Part shown: piece after piece, positions 54,370 to 62,648 of the stretch
How positions within the stretch are numbered: position 1 is the first letter of the stretch
Layout of the letters: the number at the start of each line of letters is the position of its first letter
Origin: JACCZX01 sp963801035
GTDB taxonomy: Bacteria > Pseudomonadota > Gammaproteobacteria > Burkholderiales > Burkholderiaceae_F
NCBI GenBank assembly: GCA_963801035.1
Contig: CAWDDF010000002.1
Location: forward strand, 1 to 64,000
DNA length: 64,000 bases
Direction: 5' to 3'
Program-made: the position numbers and the translations under genes
The notes under the pieces: model-generated
The model's database searches: none
Told to the model about the DNA's origin: nothing
What the model saw: the letters and a program-made list of their open reading frames with translations, nothing else

Positions 54370-55623
54370 ATGGCAGAAATCAAGAACTACACGCTCAATT
54401 TTGGACCGCAGCATCCTGCGGCGCATGGCGTGCTGCGATTGGTGCTTGAGCTCGATGGCGAAGTCATTGAGCGTGCCGATCCGCATATCGGTCTTCTGCA
54501 CCGCGCCACCGAAAAGTTGGCGGAAACGCGCACGTATCTGCAATCCGTGCCGTACATGGACCGGCTCGACTACGTTTCGATGATGTGCAACGAGCACGCG
54601 TACGTGATGGCGATTGAAAAGCTGCTCGGTGTCGACGTGCCGATTCGTGCCCAGTACATCCGCGTGATGTTCGACGAGCTGACGCGGTTGATGAATCACC
54701 TGCTGTGGATCGGCGCGCACGGGCTCGACGTCGGCGCGATGGCGGTGTTCCTGTACGCGTTTCGCGAGCGTGAAGACCTGATGGATATGTACGAGGCGGT
54801 GTCGGGCGCGCGGATGCACGCGGCGTACTACCGGCCCGGCGGCGTATATCGCGATCTACCGGATGCGATGCCGCAACATAAGAACAGCAAGTATCGCAGT
54901 GAGCAGGAAATCAAGCGTCTCAACGAGAACCGCCAGGGTTCGCTGCTGGACTTCATCGAGGATTTCACGAATCGCTTTCCGAAGCACGTCGATGAATACG
55001 AGACGTTGCTGACCGACAATCGGATCTGGAAGCAACGTCTGGTCGGAATCGGCGTCGTGTCGCCTGAGCGTGCGTTGCAGCTCGGCTTTACCGGGCCGAT
55101 GCTGCGTGGCTCAGGAGTCGAATGGGACCTGCGCCGCAAGCAGCCTTACGAGGTGTACGACAAGCTGGAGTTTGCAATTCCAGTGGGTAAGAACGGTGAC
55201 TGCTATGACCGCTATCTGGTGCGCGTTGCCGAGATGCGTCAGAGCAATTCGATTATCAAGCAGTGCATCGCCTGGTTGCGCGCGAATCCCGGCCCGGTGA
55301 TGACCGACGACCACAAGGTCGCACCGCCGTCACGAGTCGACATGAAGACGGGCATGGAAGACCTGATTCATCACTTCAAGCTATTCACCGAGGGGTTTCA
55401 CGTCCCGCCGGGCGAGGTGTATGCCGCGGTTGAACATCCGAAAGGCGAGTTCGGCATCTACCTGATCTCGGATGGGGCCAATAAGCCCTACCGGCTAAAG
55501 ATTCGTGCCGCCGGCTTTCCGCATCTGCAGTCGCTCGACGAGATGGCTCGCGGTCACATGATCGCGGATGCGGTGACGATCATCGGAACGCAGGACATCG
55601 TATTTGGAGAAATCGATCGATGA
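54370..55623 (+). CDS. nuoD: NADH-quinone oxidoreductase subunit D
   Basis: A 417-residue subunit (49-kDa type) forming the quinone-binding pocket with NuoB. It has FGPQHPAAHGVLRLVLELDG near the start (quinone-contacting His), PHIGLLHRATEKLAETRTYL, DYVSMMCNEHAYVMAIEKLL, and the C-terminal EHPKGEFGIYLISDGANKPY RLKIRAAGF with DIVFGEIDR at the end. All are typical of a full-length NuoD. ATG 54370 is used because the upstream copy of the N-terminus does not read into it. Two 77-base repeats follow its stop. Confidence 0.97.
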   Translation: MAEIKNYTLNFGPQHPAAHGVLRLVLELDGEVIERADPHIGLLHRATEKLAETRTYLQSVPYMDRLDYVSMMCNEHAYVMAIEKLLGVDVPIRAQYIRVMFDELTRLMNHLLWIGAHGLDVGAMAVFLYAFREREDLMDMYEAVSGARMHAAYYRPGGVYRDLPDAMPQHKNSKYRSEQEIKRLNENRQGSLLDFIEDFTNRFPKHVDEYETLLTDNRIWKQRLVGIGVVSPERALQLGFTGPMLRGSGVEWDLRRKQPYEVYDKLEFAIPVGKNGDCYDRYLVRVAEMRQSNSIIKQCIAWLRANPGPVMTDDHKVAPPSRVDMKTGMEDLIHHFKLFTEGFHVPPGEVYAAVEHPKGEFGIYLISDGANKPYRLKIRAAGFPHLQSLDEMARGHMIADAVTIIGTQDIVFGEIDR

Positions 55624-55773
55624 GCGCCGCCGGGCCGCTCCCAAGGCGCTCGCTCCCCCTCGGGGGGACCGGCGCTTGGCGCCGTAGGGGGCAAACATGA
55701 GCGCCGCCGGGCCGCTCCCAAGGCGCTCGCTCCCCCTTGGGGGGACCGGCGCTTGGCGCCGTAGGGGGCAAGC
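55620..55773. repeat. Two tandem 77-base GC-rich repeats between nuoD and nuoE
   Basis: Unit 1 (55620-55696) and unit 2 (55697-55773) are near-identical; each begins ATGAGCGCCGCCGGGCCGCT and ends GTAGGGGGCAA[A/G]C. Each holds palindromic parts (CCCCCTCGGGGGG; CGGCGCTTGGCGCCG). Since nuoE itself begins ATGAGCGC, there are three such ATGs in a row, of which only the last leads into NuoE. The first ATG overlaps the nuoD stop. Confidence 0.85.
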
Positions 55774-56286
55774 ATGAGCGCAGTTCCTAAATCGGAGCTG
55801 GTGCTGTCTGCCGACGCCTATCGACGGATCGATCGCGAAGCTGCAAAGTTTCCGCCCGAGCAGCGTCGCTCCACGGTGATGGCTGCACTCGCAATTGCTC
55901 AGGACGAGCTCGGCTGGTTATCCAAGGAAGCGATGGAGGAAGTGGCGGACTACCTCGGCATGCCGCCGATCGCGGTGTACGAAGTCGCAACGTTCTACAG
56001 CATGTACAACCTGAAGCCCATCGGCCGTCACAAGATCGCGATCTGCACGAATCTGCCGTGCGCGCTGTCGGGTGCGACGCGTGCTGCCGAGCACTTGAAG
56101 CGGCGGCTGGGCATCGGCTTCAACGAAACGACCGCTGACGGTGCGTTCACGTTGAAAGAAGGGGAGTGCTTCGGTGCTTGCGGTGATGCGCCGGTTCTGC
56201 TGATCAACAACAAGCGCATGGAAAGCTTCATGAGCAACGAAAGGCTCGACGCGCTGCTGTCCGAACTGGAGTTGGCCGCGCGATGA
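55774..56286 (+). CDS. nuoE: NADH-quinone oxidoreductase subunit E
   Basis: A 170-residue, thioredoxin-like 24-kDa-type subunit with a [2Fe-2S] cluster (N1a). The helical N-terminal part is KFPPEQRRSTVMAALAIAQD. The cluster Cys lie in ICTNLPCALSGA (CxxxxC) and GECFGACGDAPVLLIN (CxxxC). EVATFYSMYNLKPIGRHKIA is conserved. ATG 55774 is chosen since the two earlier ATGs in the repeats run out of frame. Its stop overlaps an ATG in a third repeat copy. Intact. Confidence 0.96.
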   Translation: MSAVPKSELVLSADAYRRIDREAAKFPPEQRRSTVMAALAIAQDELGWLSKEAMEEVADYLGMPPIAVYEVATFYSMYNLKPIGRHKIAICTNLPCALSGATRAAEHLKRRLGIGFNETTADGAFTLKEGECFGACGDAPVLLINNKRMESFMSNERLDALLSELELAAR

Positions 56287-56362
56287 GCGACGAGCGCCGG
56301 GCCGCCCCAAGCTCAGAGCGTGCCCCCGCGGGGGGCAGCCGCGTCGCGGCGGGGGCGCATCA
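56287..56362. repeat. GC-rich palindromic repeat between nuoE and nuoF
   Basis: GAGCGCCGGGCCGCCCCAAG, then GCCCCCGCGGGGGGC and GGCGGGGGCG. The same order of blocks recurs at the end of nuoJ (62218-62287) and in looser form in the tandem units between nuoD and nuoE. It resembles common intergenic repeats of Burkholderiales. Confidence 0.7.
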
Positions 56363-57679
56363 ATGAGCTTGCAGACATGTTTCCACGGTCGCCACTTGAG
56401 CCCGATGATTCTTTCGGGGCTCGATGGCAATAACTGGAACTTGAAAGGTTACGAGGCGCGGGGTGGGTATCAGGCGCTGCGGAAAGTCTTCGGCGACAAG
56501 CTGACTCCGGATGCGGTCATTGCCGAAGTGAAGAAGTCGGCATTGCGCGGCCGCGGCGGCGCCGGCTTTCCGACCGGGCTCAAGTGGAGCTTCATGCCGA
56601 AGCAATACACAGGGCAGAAATATCTTGTCTGCAATTCAGACGAAGGTGAGCCCGGCACCTTCAAGGATCGAGACATCCTTCGCTATAACCCCCACATCGT
56701 CATCGAAGGCATGGCGATCGCGGCATACGCCATGGGAATTTCGGTCGGCTATAACTACATCCATGGGGAAACGTGGGCGGAGTACGAGCGCTTCGAAGAG
56801 GCACTGGCCGAGGCGCGTGACGCCGGTTACCTCGGTTCGAAAATCCTCGACTCCGAATATTCGTTCGAGCTGCATGCGGTGCACGGTTACGGCGCGTACA
56901 TCTGCGGCGAAGAGACCGCGCTGCTCGAATCGCTCGAGGGCAAGAAGGGATTTCCGCGCTTCAAGCCGCCGTTCCCGGCCAGCTACGGCTTGTACGGCAA
57001 GCCGACGACGATCAACAACACTGAAACGTTTGCAGCGGTCCCATTCATCATCACCGAGGGCGGCGACAAGTTTCTGGAGATCGGCAGGCAGAACAATGGC
57101 GGCACAAAAATATTTTCGGTGTCGGGTGATGTAACGTTTCCGGGCAATTACGAAGTGCCGCTTGGGACGCCGTTCTCAAAGCTGCTCGAATTAGCCGGCG
57201 GCATGCGCGATGGAAAAAAAATCAAGGGCGTGATTCCCGGCGGCTCGTCGATGCCTGTCGTTCAGGGCGACGTGATGATGGCGACCGACATGGACTACGA
57301 CTCGATCGCCAAGGCGGGTTCGATGCTCGGGTCGGGTGCGGTCATCGTGATGAACGAAACACGCTGCATGGTCAAGGCCGCCGAGCGGCTTGCCTATTTC
57401 TATTACGAAGAAAGCTGCGGCCAGTGCACGCCGTGCCGCGAAGGCACCGGGTGGCTTTACCGAATCATTCACCGGATCGAACACGGTGAGGGGCGTCCCG
57501 AGGATCTTGATCTTCTGAATTCGCTGGCCGACAACATTCAAGGCAGAACGATTTGCGCCCTCGGTGACGCGGCGGCGATGCCGGTGCGTGCGTTCGTCAA
57601 ACACTATCGAGCCGAGTTCGAGCACCACATCAAGCACGGGCGCTGTCTCGTGCATCACGAAGAAGCGGAGCTCGTGTGA
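56363..57679 (+). CDS. nuoF: NADH-quinone oxidoreductase subunit F
   Basis: A 438-residue, 51-kDa-type subunit that binds FMN and NADH and carries cluster N3. NADH/FMN-binding regions are LRGRGGAGFPTGLKWSFMPK, LVCNSDEGEPGTFKDRDILR and GYGAYICGEETALLESLEGK. The [4Fe-4S] motif is ESCGQCTPCREGTGWLYRII with the last Cys in GRTICALGDAAAMP. ATG 56363 gives MSLQTCFHGRHLSPMILSGL; the usual start segment is near HLSPMILSGL. Intact. The nuoG start lies ten bases after its stop. Confidence 0.97.
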   Translation: MSLQTCFHGRHLSPMILSGLDGNNWNLKGYEARGGYQALRKVFGDKLTPDAVIAEVKKSALRGRGGAGFPTGLKWSFMPKQYTGQKYLVCNSDEGEPGTFKDRDILRYNPHIVIEGMAIAAYAMGISVGYNYIHGETWAEYERFEEALAEARDAGYLGSKILDSEYSFELHAVHGYGAYICGEETALLESLEGKKGFPRFKPPFPASYGLYGKPTTINNTETFAAVPFIITEGGDKFLEIGRQNNGGTKIFSVSGDVTFPGNYEVPLGTPFSKLLELAGGMRDGKKIKGVIPGGSSMPVVQGDVMMATDMDYDSIAKAGSMLGSGAVIVMNETRCMVKAAERLAYFYYEESCGQCTPCREGTGWLYRIIHRIEHGEGRPEDLDLLNSLADNIQGRTICALGDAAAMPVRAFVKHYRAEFEHHIKHGRCLVHHEEAELV

Positions 57680-57689
57680 GCGGTCAAGA

Positions 57690-60032
57690 ATGATCGAAGT
57701 CGAAATCGACGGCAGAAAAGTCGAGGTGCCCGAAGGCAGCATGCTGATGGAAGCTGCCAACCGGCTCGGAATTTATGTTCCCCACTTTTGCTATCACAAG
57801 AAGCTGACGATTGCGGCGAATTGCCGCATGTGCCTGGTCGAAGTCGAGAAAGCGCCAAAGCCTCTGCCGGCATGCGCGACACCGGTCGCCAAGGGCATGG
57901 TCGCGCGCACCCAATCGGCATATGCGAAGCAGGCGCAGAACTCGGTGATGGAGTTTCTGTTGATCAACCATCCGCTCGATTGCCCGATTTGCGATCAGGG
58001 AGGCGAGTGCCAGCTGCAGGACCTTGCCGTCGGATACGGCGCGTCTGAAAGCCGGTATACCGAACCAAAGCGCGTCGTATTTCGCAAGAGCATGGGACCG
58101 CTGATCTCGGCCGAGGAGATGACGCGCTGCATTCATTGCACGCGATGCGTGCGTTTCGGCCAGGAGGTCGCCGGTGTGATGGAGCTCGGCATGGCGGGCC
58201 GCGGCGAGCACGCAGAGATACTGAGCTTTGTCGGCAGCTCGGTCGACTCGGAGCTGTCCGGAAACATGATCGACCTTTGCCCGGTCGGTGCGCTAACGAG
58301 CAGGCCGTTTCGCTATGAAGCTCGCCCCTGGGAGCTGTCGCGTCGCAAGTCGATCAGTCCGCACGATTCTCTCGGCTCCAATCTGATCGTGCAGGTCAAG
58401 AACAACAGAGTCATGCGGGTTCTTCCGCTGGAAAACGAAGAGGTCAATGAATGTTGGCTGTCGGACCGCGACCGCTTTTCCTACGAAGGGCTGAATGCAC
58501 CCGATCGTTTATTGCGCCCGATGCTGAAACAAGGCGGCCAATGGAGCGAAGTCGACTGGACCGTCGCGCTGGAATACGTTGCTGCTTCGCTTGCCGGAGT
58601 AAAGGCAGAGCTCGGGGCCGCAGCGATCGGTGTCCTTGCTTCGCCAGGCAGCACGCTTGAGGAGCTGCATCTGCTGACTAAGCTGACCCGTGGGCTCGGC
58701 TCGGACAATATCGATTTCCGTTTGCGTCAGTCAGACTTTTCTGATGACGGTTCTGCCGGTGGCGTGCCCTGGCTGGGAATGAAGATCGCCGACGTCAACA
58801 AGCTGAACAGCGTGCTCGTCGTCGGCTCGTTTCTGCGCAAGGATCAACCGCTGCTGTCGTCGCGCTTGCGCGCTGCGACCAAGCGCGGCTGCAAAGTAAA
58901 CGTGCTGCATGCGGTCGATGCCGATTTGCTGATGCCCGTCGCCAACAAGCTGATCGTTCGACCGAGCAAGTGGACGCAGGCGCTGTCCGAAATCGCGGTT
59001 GCTATCGCGAATGAGCGTGGCGATCGGGCACCGGTCGACGGTGTTGCGGCGAGTGACAATGCCAAAGCGATCGCCGCATCGCTAATCAGCGGCGAACGCA
59101 AAGCCATCTTGCTCGGCAACGCCGCGCTCCAGCATCCTCAAGCGTCGCAGCTTCGCTCGTGGGCACAATGGATTGCAAAGGCGACCGGCGCGACAGTAGG
59201 CGTGCTCACCGAGGGCGCAAATACCGTTGGAGGGTATGCAGTCGGAGCGTATGCGGGCGCCGGAGAAACGCAGCGCGGCTTGAATGCGCGCGAAATGATC
59301 GAACAGCCGCGTAAGGCCTATGTGCTGTGGAACGTTGAGCCCGATTATGACGTTGGAAATCCAGCCGCAGCCGCGCGGGCGCTGCAGGCAGCGGACACTG
59401 TGATTGCATGTTCGGCCTATCGCAACGGCGCGCTTGACTATGCAGACGTGATTTTGCCGATCACGCCGTTCACCGAAACTGCCGGCACGTTCATAAACTG
59501 TGAAGGACGGGTTCAGAGTTTCAACGGCACCGTTCGGCCTGCGGGTGACTCGCGGCCTGGATGGAAAGTGTTGCGCGTTCTTGCCAATCTGCTCGGTCTC
59601 GACGGCTTTGAATACGAGACGTCCGATCAGGTCCTCAGCGAAGCTCTCCCAGCCGATCTCATCGCCCGGCTCTCGAACGAAACATCCATGGCGCCGATCA
59701 AGCCCGAGCGTCCGCAGCCGCAGGCGGGAGCAGTCGAAAGAATCGCTGACGTTCCGATCTATTTCAGCGATGCGATAGTGCGCCGCTCGCCGCCTCTACA
59801 GGCGACACGCGATGCCAAACCACCGAAGGTGCGTGCGAACGCGCGCACCTTGCAGTCGCTCGGCATTGCAGGCGGAGACAAGACGCGCGTGCAACAAGGC
59901 GACGCGTCGGCGTTACTCGAGGTGGCACTCGATGAGTCGATTGCCGACGCTGTGGTCCAGGTATCCGCAGCCCATGAATCGACCGCAACGCTTGGCGCCA
60001 TGTTCGGGCCGATCACGCTGGAACGTGCATGA
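57690..60032 (+). CDS. nuoG: NADH-quinone oxidoreductase subunit G
   Basis: A 780-residue, 75-kDa-type subunit. The N-terminal ferredoxin-like domain binds [2Fe-2S] (PHFCYHKKLTIAANCRMCLV). Then come the His/Cys motif (HPLDCPICDQGGECQLQD) and two-cluster region (TRCIHCTRCVRFGQEVAGVM; MIDLCPVGALTSRPF). The C-terminal molybdopterin-oxidoreductase-like domain lacks cofactor function in complex I. ATG 57690 (MIEVEIDGRKVEVPEG) is the family start; the longer open frame upstream overlaps nuoF. It ends in a TGA overlapping nuoH. Intact. Confidence 0.97.
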   Translation: MIEVEIDGRKVEVPEGSMLMEAANRLGIYVPHFCYHKKLTIAANCRMCLVEVEKAPKPLPACATPVAKGMVARTQSAYAKQAQNSVMEFLLINHPLDCPICDQGGECQLQDLAVGYGASESRYTEPKRVVFRKSMGPLISAEEMTRCIHCTRCVRFGQEVAGVMELGMAGRGEHAEILSFVGSSVDSELSGNMIDLCPVGALTSRPFRYEARPWELSRRKSISPHDSLGSNLIVQVKNNRVMRVLPLENEEVNECWLSDRDRFSYEGLNAPDRLLRPMLKQGGQWSEVDWTVALEYVAASLAGVKAELGAAAIGVLASPGSTLEELHLLTKLTRGLGSDNIDFRLRQSDFSDDGSAGGVPWLGMKIADVNKLNSVLVVGSFLRKDQPLLSSRLRAATKRGCKVNVLHAVDADLLMPVANKLIVRPSKWTQALSEIAVAIANERGDRAPVDGVAASDNAKAIAASLISGERKAILLGNAALQHPQASQLRSWAQWIAKATGATVGVLTEGANTVGGYAVGAYAGAGETQRGLNAREMIEQPRKAYVLWNVEPDYDVGNPAAAARALQAADTVIACSAYRNGALDYADVILPITPFTETAGTFINCEGRVQSFNGTVRPAGDSRPGWKVLRVLANLLGLDGFEYETSDQVLSEALPADLIARLSNETSMAPIKPERPQPQAGAVERIADVPIYFSDAIVRRSPPLQATRDAKPPKVRANARTLQSLGIAGGDKTRVQQGDASALLEVALDESIADAVVQVSAAHESTATLGAMFGPITLERA

Positions 60033-61123
60033 TGGATGCGATCACCACCTTCGGAAGTGACGTGCTCGGGTCGGCATGGCCGGTCGTGTGGTCGTTGACG
60101 AAAATTACGGCGATTGTGCTGCCGGTTCTAGGACTGGTTGCCTACCTGACGTTATGGGAGCGGCGGCTTATCGGCTGGTTCCATATCCGCATCGGCCCGA
60201 ACCGTGTCGGCCCGCTTGGTTTGTTTCAGCCGATTGCAGACGGAATCAAGCTGATCACCAAGGAAATTATCTCGCCGTCGCAGGCTGACAAATCGCTGTT
60301 CTTCCTTGCGCCGATCGTTATTCTGATGCCAGCCCTTGCTGCGTGGGCAGTGATTCCGTTTGGCCCCGGCATCGTGCTGGCCGACATCAACGCAGGCTTG
60401 CTGTACGTAATGGCAATCACTTCGGTTGGCGTCTACGGCGTCATCATTGCCGGCTGGGCGTCGAACTCGAAGTACGCGTTTCTGGGTGCGATGCGCGCGG
60501 CGGCACAGATGGTCAGCTACGAAATCGGCATGGGATTTGTGCTGGTAGTGGTGTTAATGGTTGCCGGCACATTGAACCTGACACAGATCGTGACCGGACA
60601 GAACACCGGCACTTTCGCTTCGATGGGCCTGAATTTTCTGTCATGGAACTGGCTGCCTCTGCTGCCCTTGTTCGTGATCTACGTCGTATCGAGCGTTGCC
60701 GAAACGAATCGGCATCCGTTCGACGTGGTGGAGGGCGAATCGGAGATCGTCGCGGGCCATATGGTCGAGTACTCCGGCATGAGCTTCGCGATCTTCTTCC
60801 TGGCCGAGTACGCGAACATGATATTGCTGTCTGCAGTGGCCACGATCATGTTCCTCGGCGGGTGGGCCGCGCCGGTCGATCTCGGCGTGTTGTTCGGATT
60901 TGAAACACCCGCCTGGGTCAGTTCATTGTCTGGTTGGTTCTGGCTGTTTGCGAAAGTCTTTTTTGTCGTTTCGCTATTTATCTGGTTCCGCGCTTCGTTT
61001 CCGCGCTACAGGTACGACCAGATCATGCGGCTGGGTTGGAAGATATTCATTCCGATGACACTCGCATGGCTGGTGGTGATTGCGGTCTGGATGCAGACGC
61101 CGTGGAATATCTGGGGCGCATAG
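60029..61123 (+). CDS. nuoH: NADH-quinone oxidoreductase subunit H
   Basis: A 364-residue membrane subunit linking the peripheral and membrane arms, forming part of the quinone channel. About eight helices. Conserved loops: LTLWERRLIGWFHIRIGPNR VGPLGLFQPIADGIKL, ISPSQADKSLFFLAPIV, and AETNRHPFDVVEGESEIVAG (the acidic quinone-site loop). FRASFPRYRYDQIMRLGWK is close to the end. ATG 60029 overlaps the nuoG stop; a second ATG follows at once (60032). Intact. Confidence 0.97.
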   Translation: MMDAITTFGSDVLGSAWPVVWSLTKITAIVLPVLGLVAYLTLWERRLIGWFHIRIGPNRVGPLGLFQPIADGIKLITKEIISPSQADKSLFFLAPIVILMPALAAWAVIPFGPGIVLADINAGLLYVMAITSVGVYGVIIAGWASNSKYAFLGAMRAAAQMVSYEIGMGFVLVVVLMVAGTLNLTQIVTGQNTGTFASMGLNFLSWNWLPLLPLFVIYVVSSVAETNRHPFDVVEGESEIVAGHMVEYSGMSFAIFFLAEYANMILLSAVATIMFLGGWAAPVDLGVLFGFETPAWVSSLSGWFWLFAKVFFVVSLFIWFRASFPRYRYDQIMRLGWKIFIPMTLAWLVVIAVWMQTPWNIWGA

Positions 61124-61127
61124 GCTG

Positions 61128-61616
61128 ATGGGCGCCGTCAGGGAATTCTTCGATAGCCTGTTGTTGCGGGAGCTGGTCAAGGGCCTCGCACTCACTGGCC
61201 GCTATGCGTTCTCGCGCAAGATCACGATCCAGTATCCCGAAGAGAAAACTCCGCTCAGTCCGCGCTTTCGCGGGCTGCACGCGTTGCGCCGCTATCCGAA
61301 CGGCGAGGAGCGGTGCATCGCTTGCAAACTGTGCGAAGCCGTCTGCCCGGCGCTCGCGATAACGATCGAGTCGGATCAGCGAGAAGATGGTACGCGCCGA
61401 ACGACTCGGTACGACATCGATTTGACTAAGTGCATCTTCTGCGGACTGTGCGAGGAAAGTTGCCCGGTTGATTCGATCGTCGAGACGCACATCCTCGAAT
61501 ATCACGGCGAGGAGCGCGGCGATCTTTACTACACGAAGCCGATGCTGCTTGCGATCGGCGATCGCTATGAAAAAGAGATCGCAGCGGCGCGCGCAGCCGA
61601 CGCGCCTTATCGGTGA
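61128..61616 (+). CDS. nuoI: NADH-quinone oxidoreductase subunit I
   Basis: A 162-residue, ferredoxin-like subunit with two [4Fe-4S] clusters (N6a, N6b): EERCIACKLCEAVCPALAIT and LTKCIFCGLCEESCPVDSIV, each a CxxCxxCxxxCP motif. The N-terminal amphipathic part (MGAVREFFDSLLLRELVKGL) and ITIQYPEEKTPLSPRFRGLH are typical. ATG 61128 is chosen, five bases after the nuoH stop. Ends with ...AAARAADAPYR. Intact. Confidence 0.97.
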   Translation: MGAVREFFDSLLLRELVKGLALTGRYAFSRKITIQYPEEKTPLSPRFRGLHALRRYPNGEERCIACKLCEAVCPALAITIESDQREDGTRRTTRYDIDLTKCIFCGLCEESCPVDSIVETHILEYHGEERGDLYYTKPMLLAIGDRYEKEIAAARAADAPYR

Positions 61617-61626
61617 CGAACAGCTG

Positions 61627-62325
61627 ATGGATGCTCAGTCGATTCTGTTCCTGATTTTCTCCGGCGTGATGCTCATCGCCGCGTTGCGCGTGATTACCGC
61701 GCGCAATCCGGTGCATGCCGTTCTATTTCTGGTGTTGGCATTTTTTTCGGCGGCAGCGCTGTGGATCTTGCTGCGGGCCGAGTTTTTAGCGCTGGCTCTG
61801 GTGCTCGTTTATGTCGGCGCCGTGATGGTCTTGTTCCTGTTTGTCGTAATGATGCTCGACATCAACGTCGACAAGCTGAGACAGGGCTTCTGGCGCAATG
61901 CGCCGTGGGGTTTCGGGGTTGCAGCACTGATCGTGCTGCAGATGTGGCTTGTGCTGTCCCAGCCGCAATGGCAGGGCATGACACGCGCAGGGGCGGGTAT
62001 CGCGAACACCGATAACACGCGGACGCTCGGGGTGCTCACGTTCACCGAATATGTTTTTCCTCTGCAGATTGCAGGCGTCATTCTGCTGGTGGCGATTATC
62101 GCTGCCATCGCGTTGACGTTGCGTGGACGCAAGGATTCGAAATGGCAGAACCCGTCGGAGCAGGTCAAGGTACGCAGCGGCGATCGCGTCCGGCTGGTCA
62201 CGATGGCGAGCGCTAGCGAGGAGCGCCGGGCCGCCCCAAGCTCATCAAGTGCCCCCTCGGGGGGCGGACGCGTAGCGGCCGGGGGCGAAGACATAGATAA
62301 AGCACGGCAAACAAAAAGCATTTAG
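61627..62325 (+). CDS. nuoJ: NADH-quinone oxidoreductase subunit J, with repeat-encoded C-terminal tail
   Basis: A 232-residue membrane subunit with five helices (AQSILFLIFSGVMLIAALRV, AVLFLVLAFFSAAALWILLR, LALVLVYVGAVMVLFLFVVM and so on). LVYVGAVMVLFLFVVMMLDI contains the pi-bulge helix. The normal core ends near KVRSGDRVRLVTM (about residue 192). The last 40 residues (ASASEERRAAPSSSSAPSGG GRVAAGGE...) are translated from a GC-rich repeat that also occurs between nuoE and nuoF. This tail has low complexity and would hang in the cytoplasm. ATG 61627. Confidence 0.94.
   Translation: MDAQSILFLIFSGVMLIAALRVITARNPVHAVLFLVLAFFSAAALWILLRAEFLALALVLVYVGAVMVLFLFVVMMLDINVDKLRQGFWRNAPWGFGVAALIVLQMWLVLSQPQWQGMTRAGAGIANTDNTRTLGVLTFTEYVFPLQIAGVILLVAIIAAIALTLRGRKDSKWQNPSEQVKVRSGDRVRLVTMASASEERRAAPSSSSAPSGGGRVAAGGEDIDKARQTKSI
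62218..62287. repeat. GC-rich palindromic repeat inside the 3' end of nuoJ
   Basis: GAGGAGCGCCGGGCCGCCCC, AAGCTCATCAAG, GCCCCCTCGGGGGGC, CGTAGCGGCCGGGGGCG. It matches the nuoE-nuoF copy block by block. Here it lies in frame and encodes most of the NuoJ tail. Confidence 0.7.
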
Positions 62326-62341
62326 ACGAAGAGGAAACGTC

Positions 62342-62647
62342 GTGGTATCGCTGTCCTGGTATCTGGGTGTAGGCGCGCTGTTGTTCGCGATCAGCGTCGT
62401 CGGCATTTTTCTGAACCGAAAGAACCTGATCGTGCTGCTGATGGCGATCGAGCTGATGTTGCTGGCAGTCAACATCAACTTCGTCGCGTTCTCGCACTAT
62501 CTTGGCGACTATCACGGACAAGTATTCGTGTTCTTCATCCTGACCGTCGCTGCGGCCGAAGCTGCGATCGGGCTCGCAATTCTGGTGGTCCTGTTCCGCA
62601 ATTTGTCCACGATCGACGTGCAAGAGCTCGACCTACTCAAAGGCTGA
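62342..62647 (+). CDS. nuoK: NADH-quinone oxidoreductase subunit K
   Basis: A 101-residue membrane subunit with three helices (YLGVGALLFAISVVGIFLNR, KNLIVLLMAIELMLLAVNIN, VFFILTVAAAEAAIGLAILV). The two Glu important for proton transfer are in AIELMLLAVN and AAAEAAIGLA. It starts with GTG 62342 after GAGGAAACGTC. LFRNLSTIDVQELDLLKG is a typical end. The nuoL start comes one base after its stop. Confidence 0.96.
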   Translation: MVSLSWYLGVGALLFAISVVGIFLNRKNLIVLLMAIELMLLAVNINFVAFSHYLGDYHGQVFVFFILTVAAAEAAIGLAILVVLFRNLSTIDVQELDLLKG

Positions 62648-62648
62648 C

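Noticed and set aside
55620..55773. CRISPR or tandem minisatellite coding for peptides
   Set aside because: Only two units, no spacers, and the frames run into stops or out of frame with nuoE.
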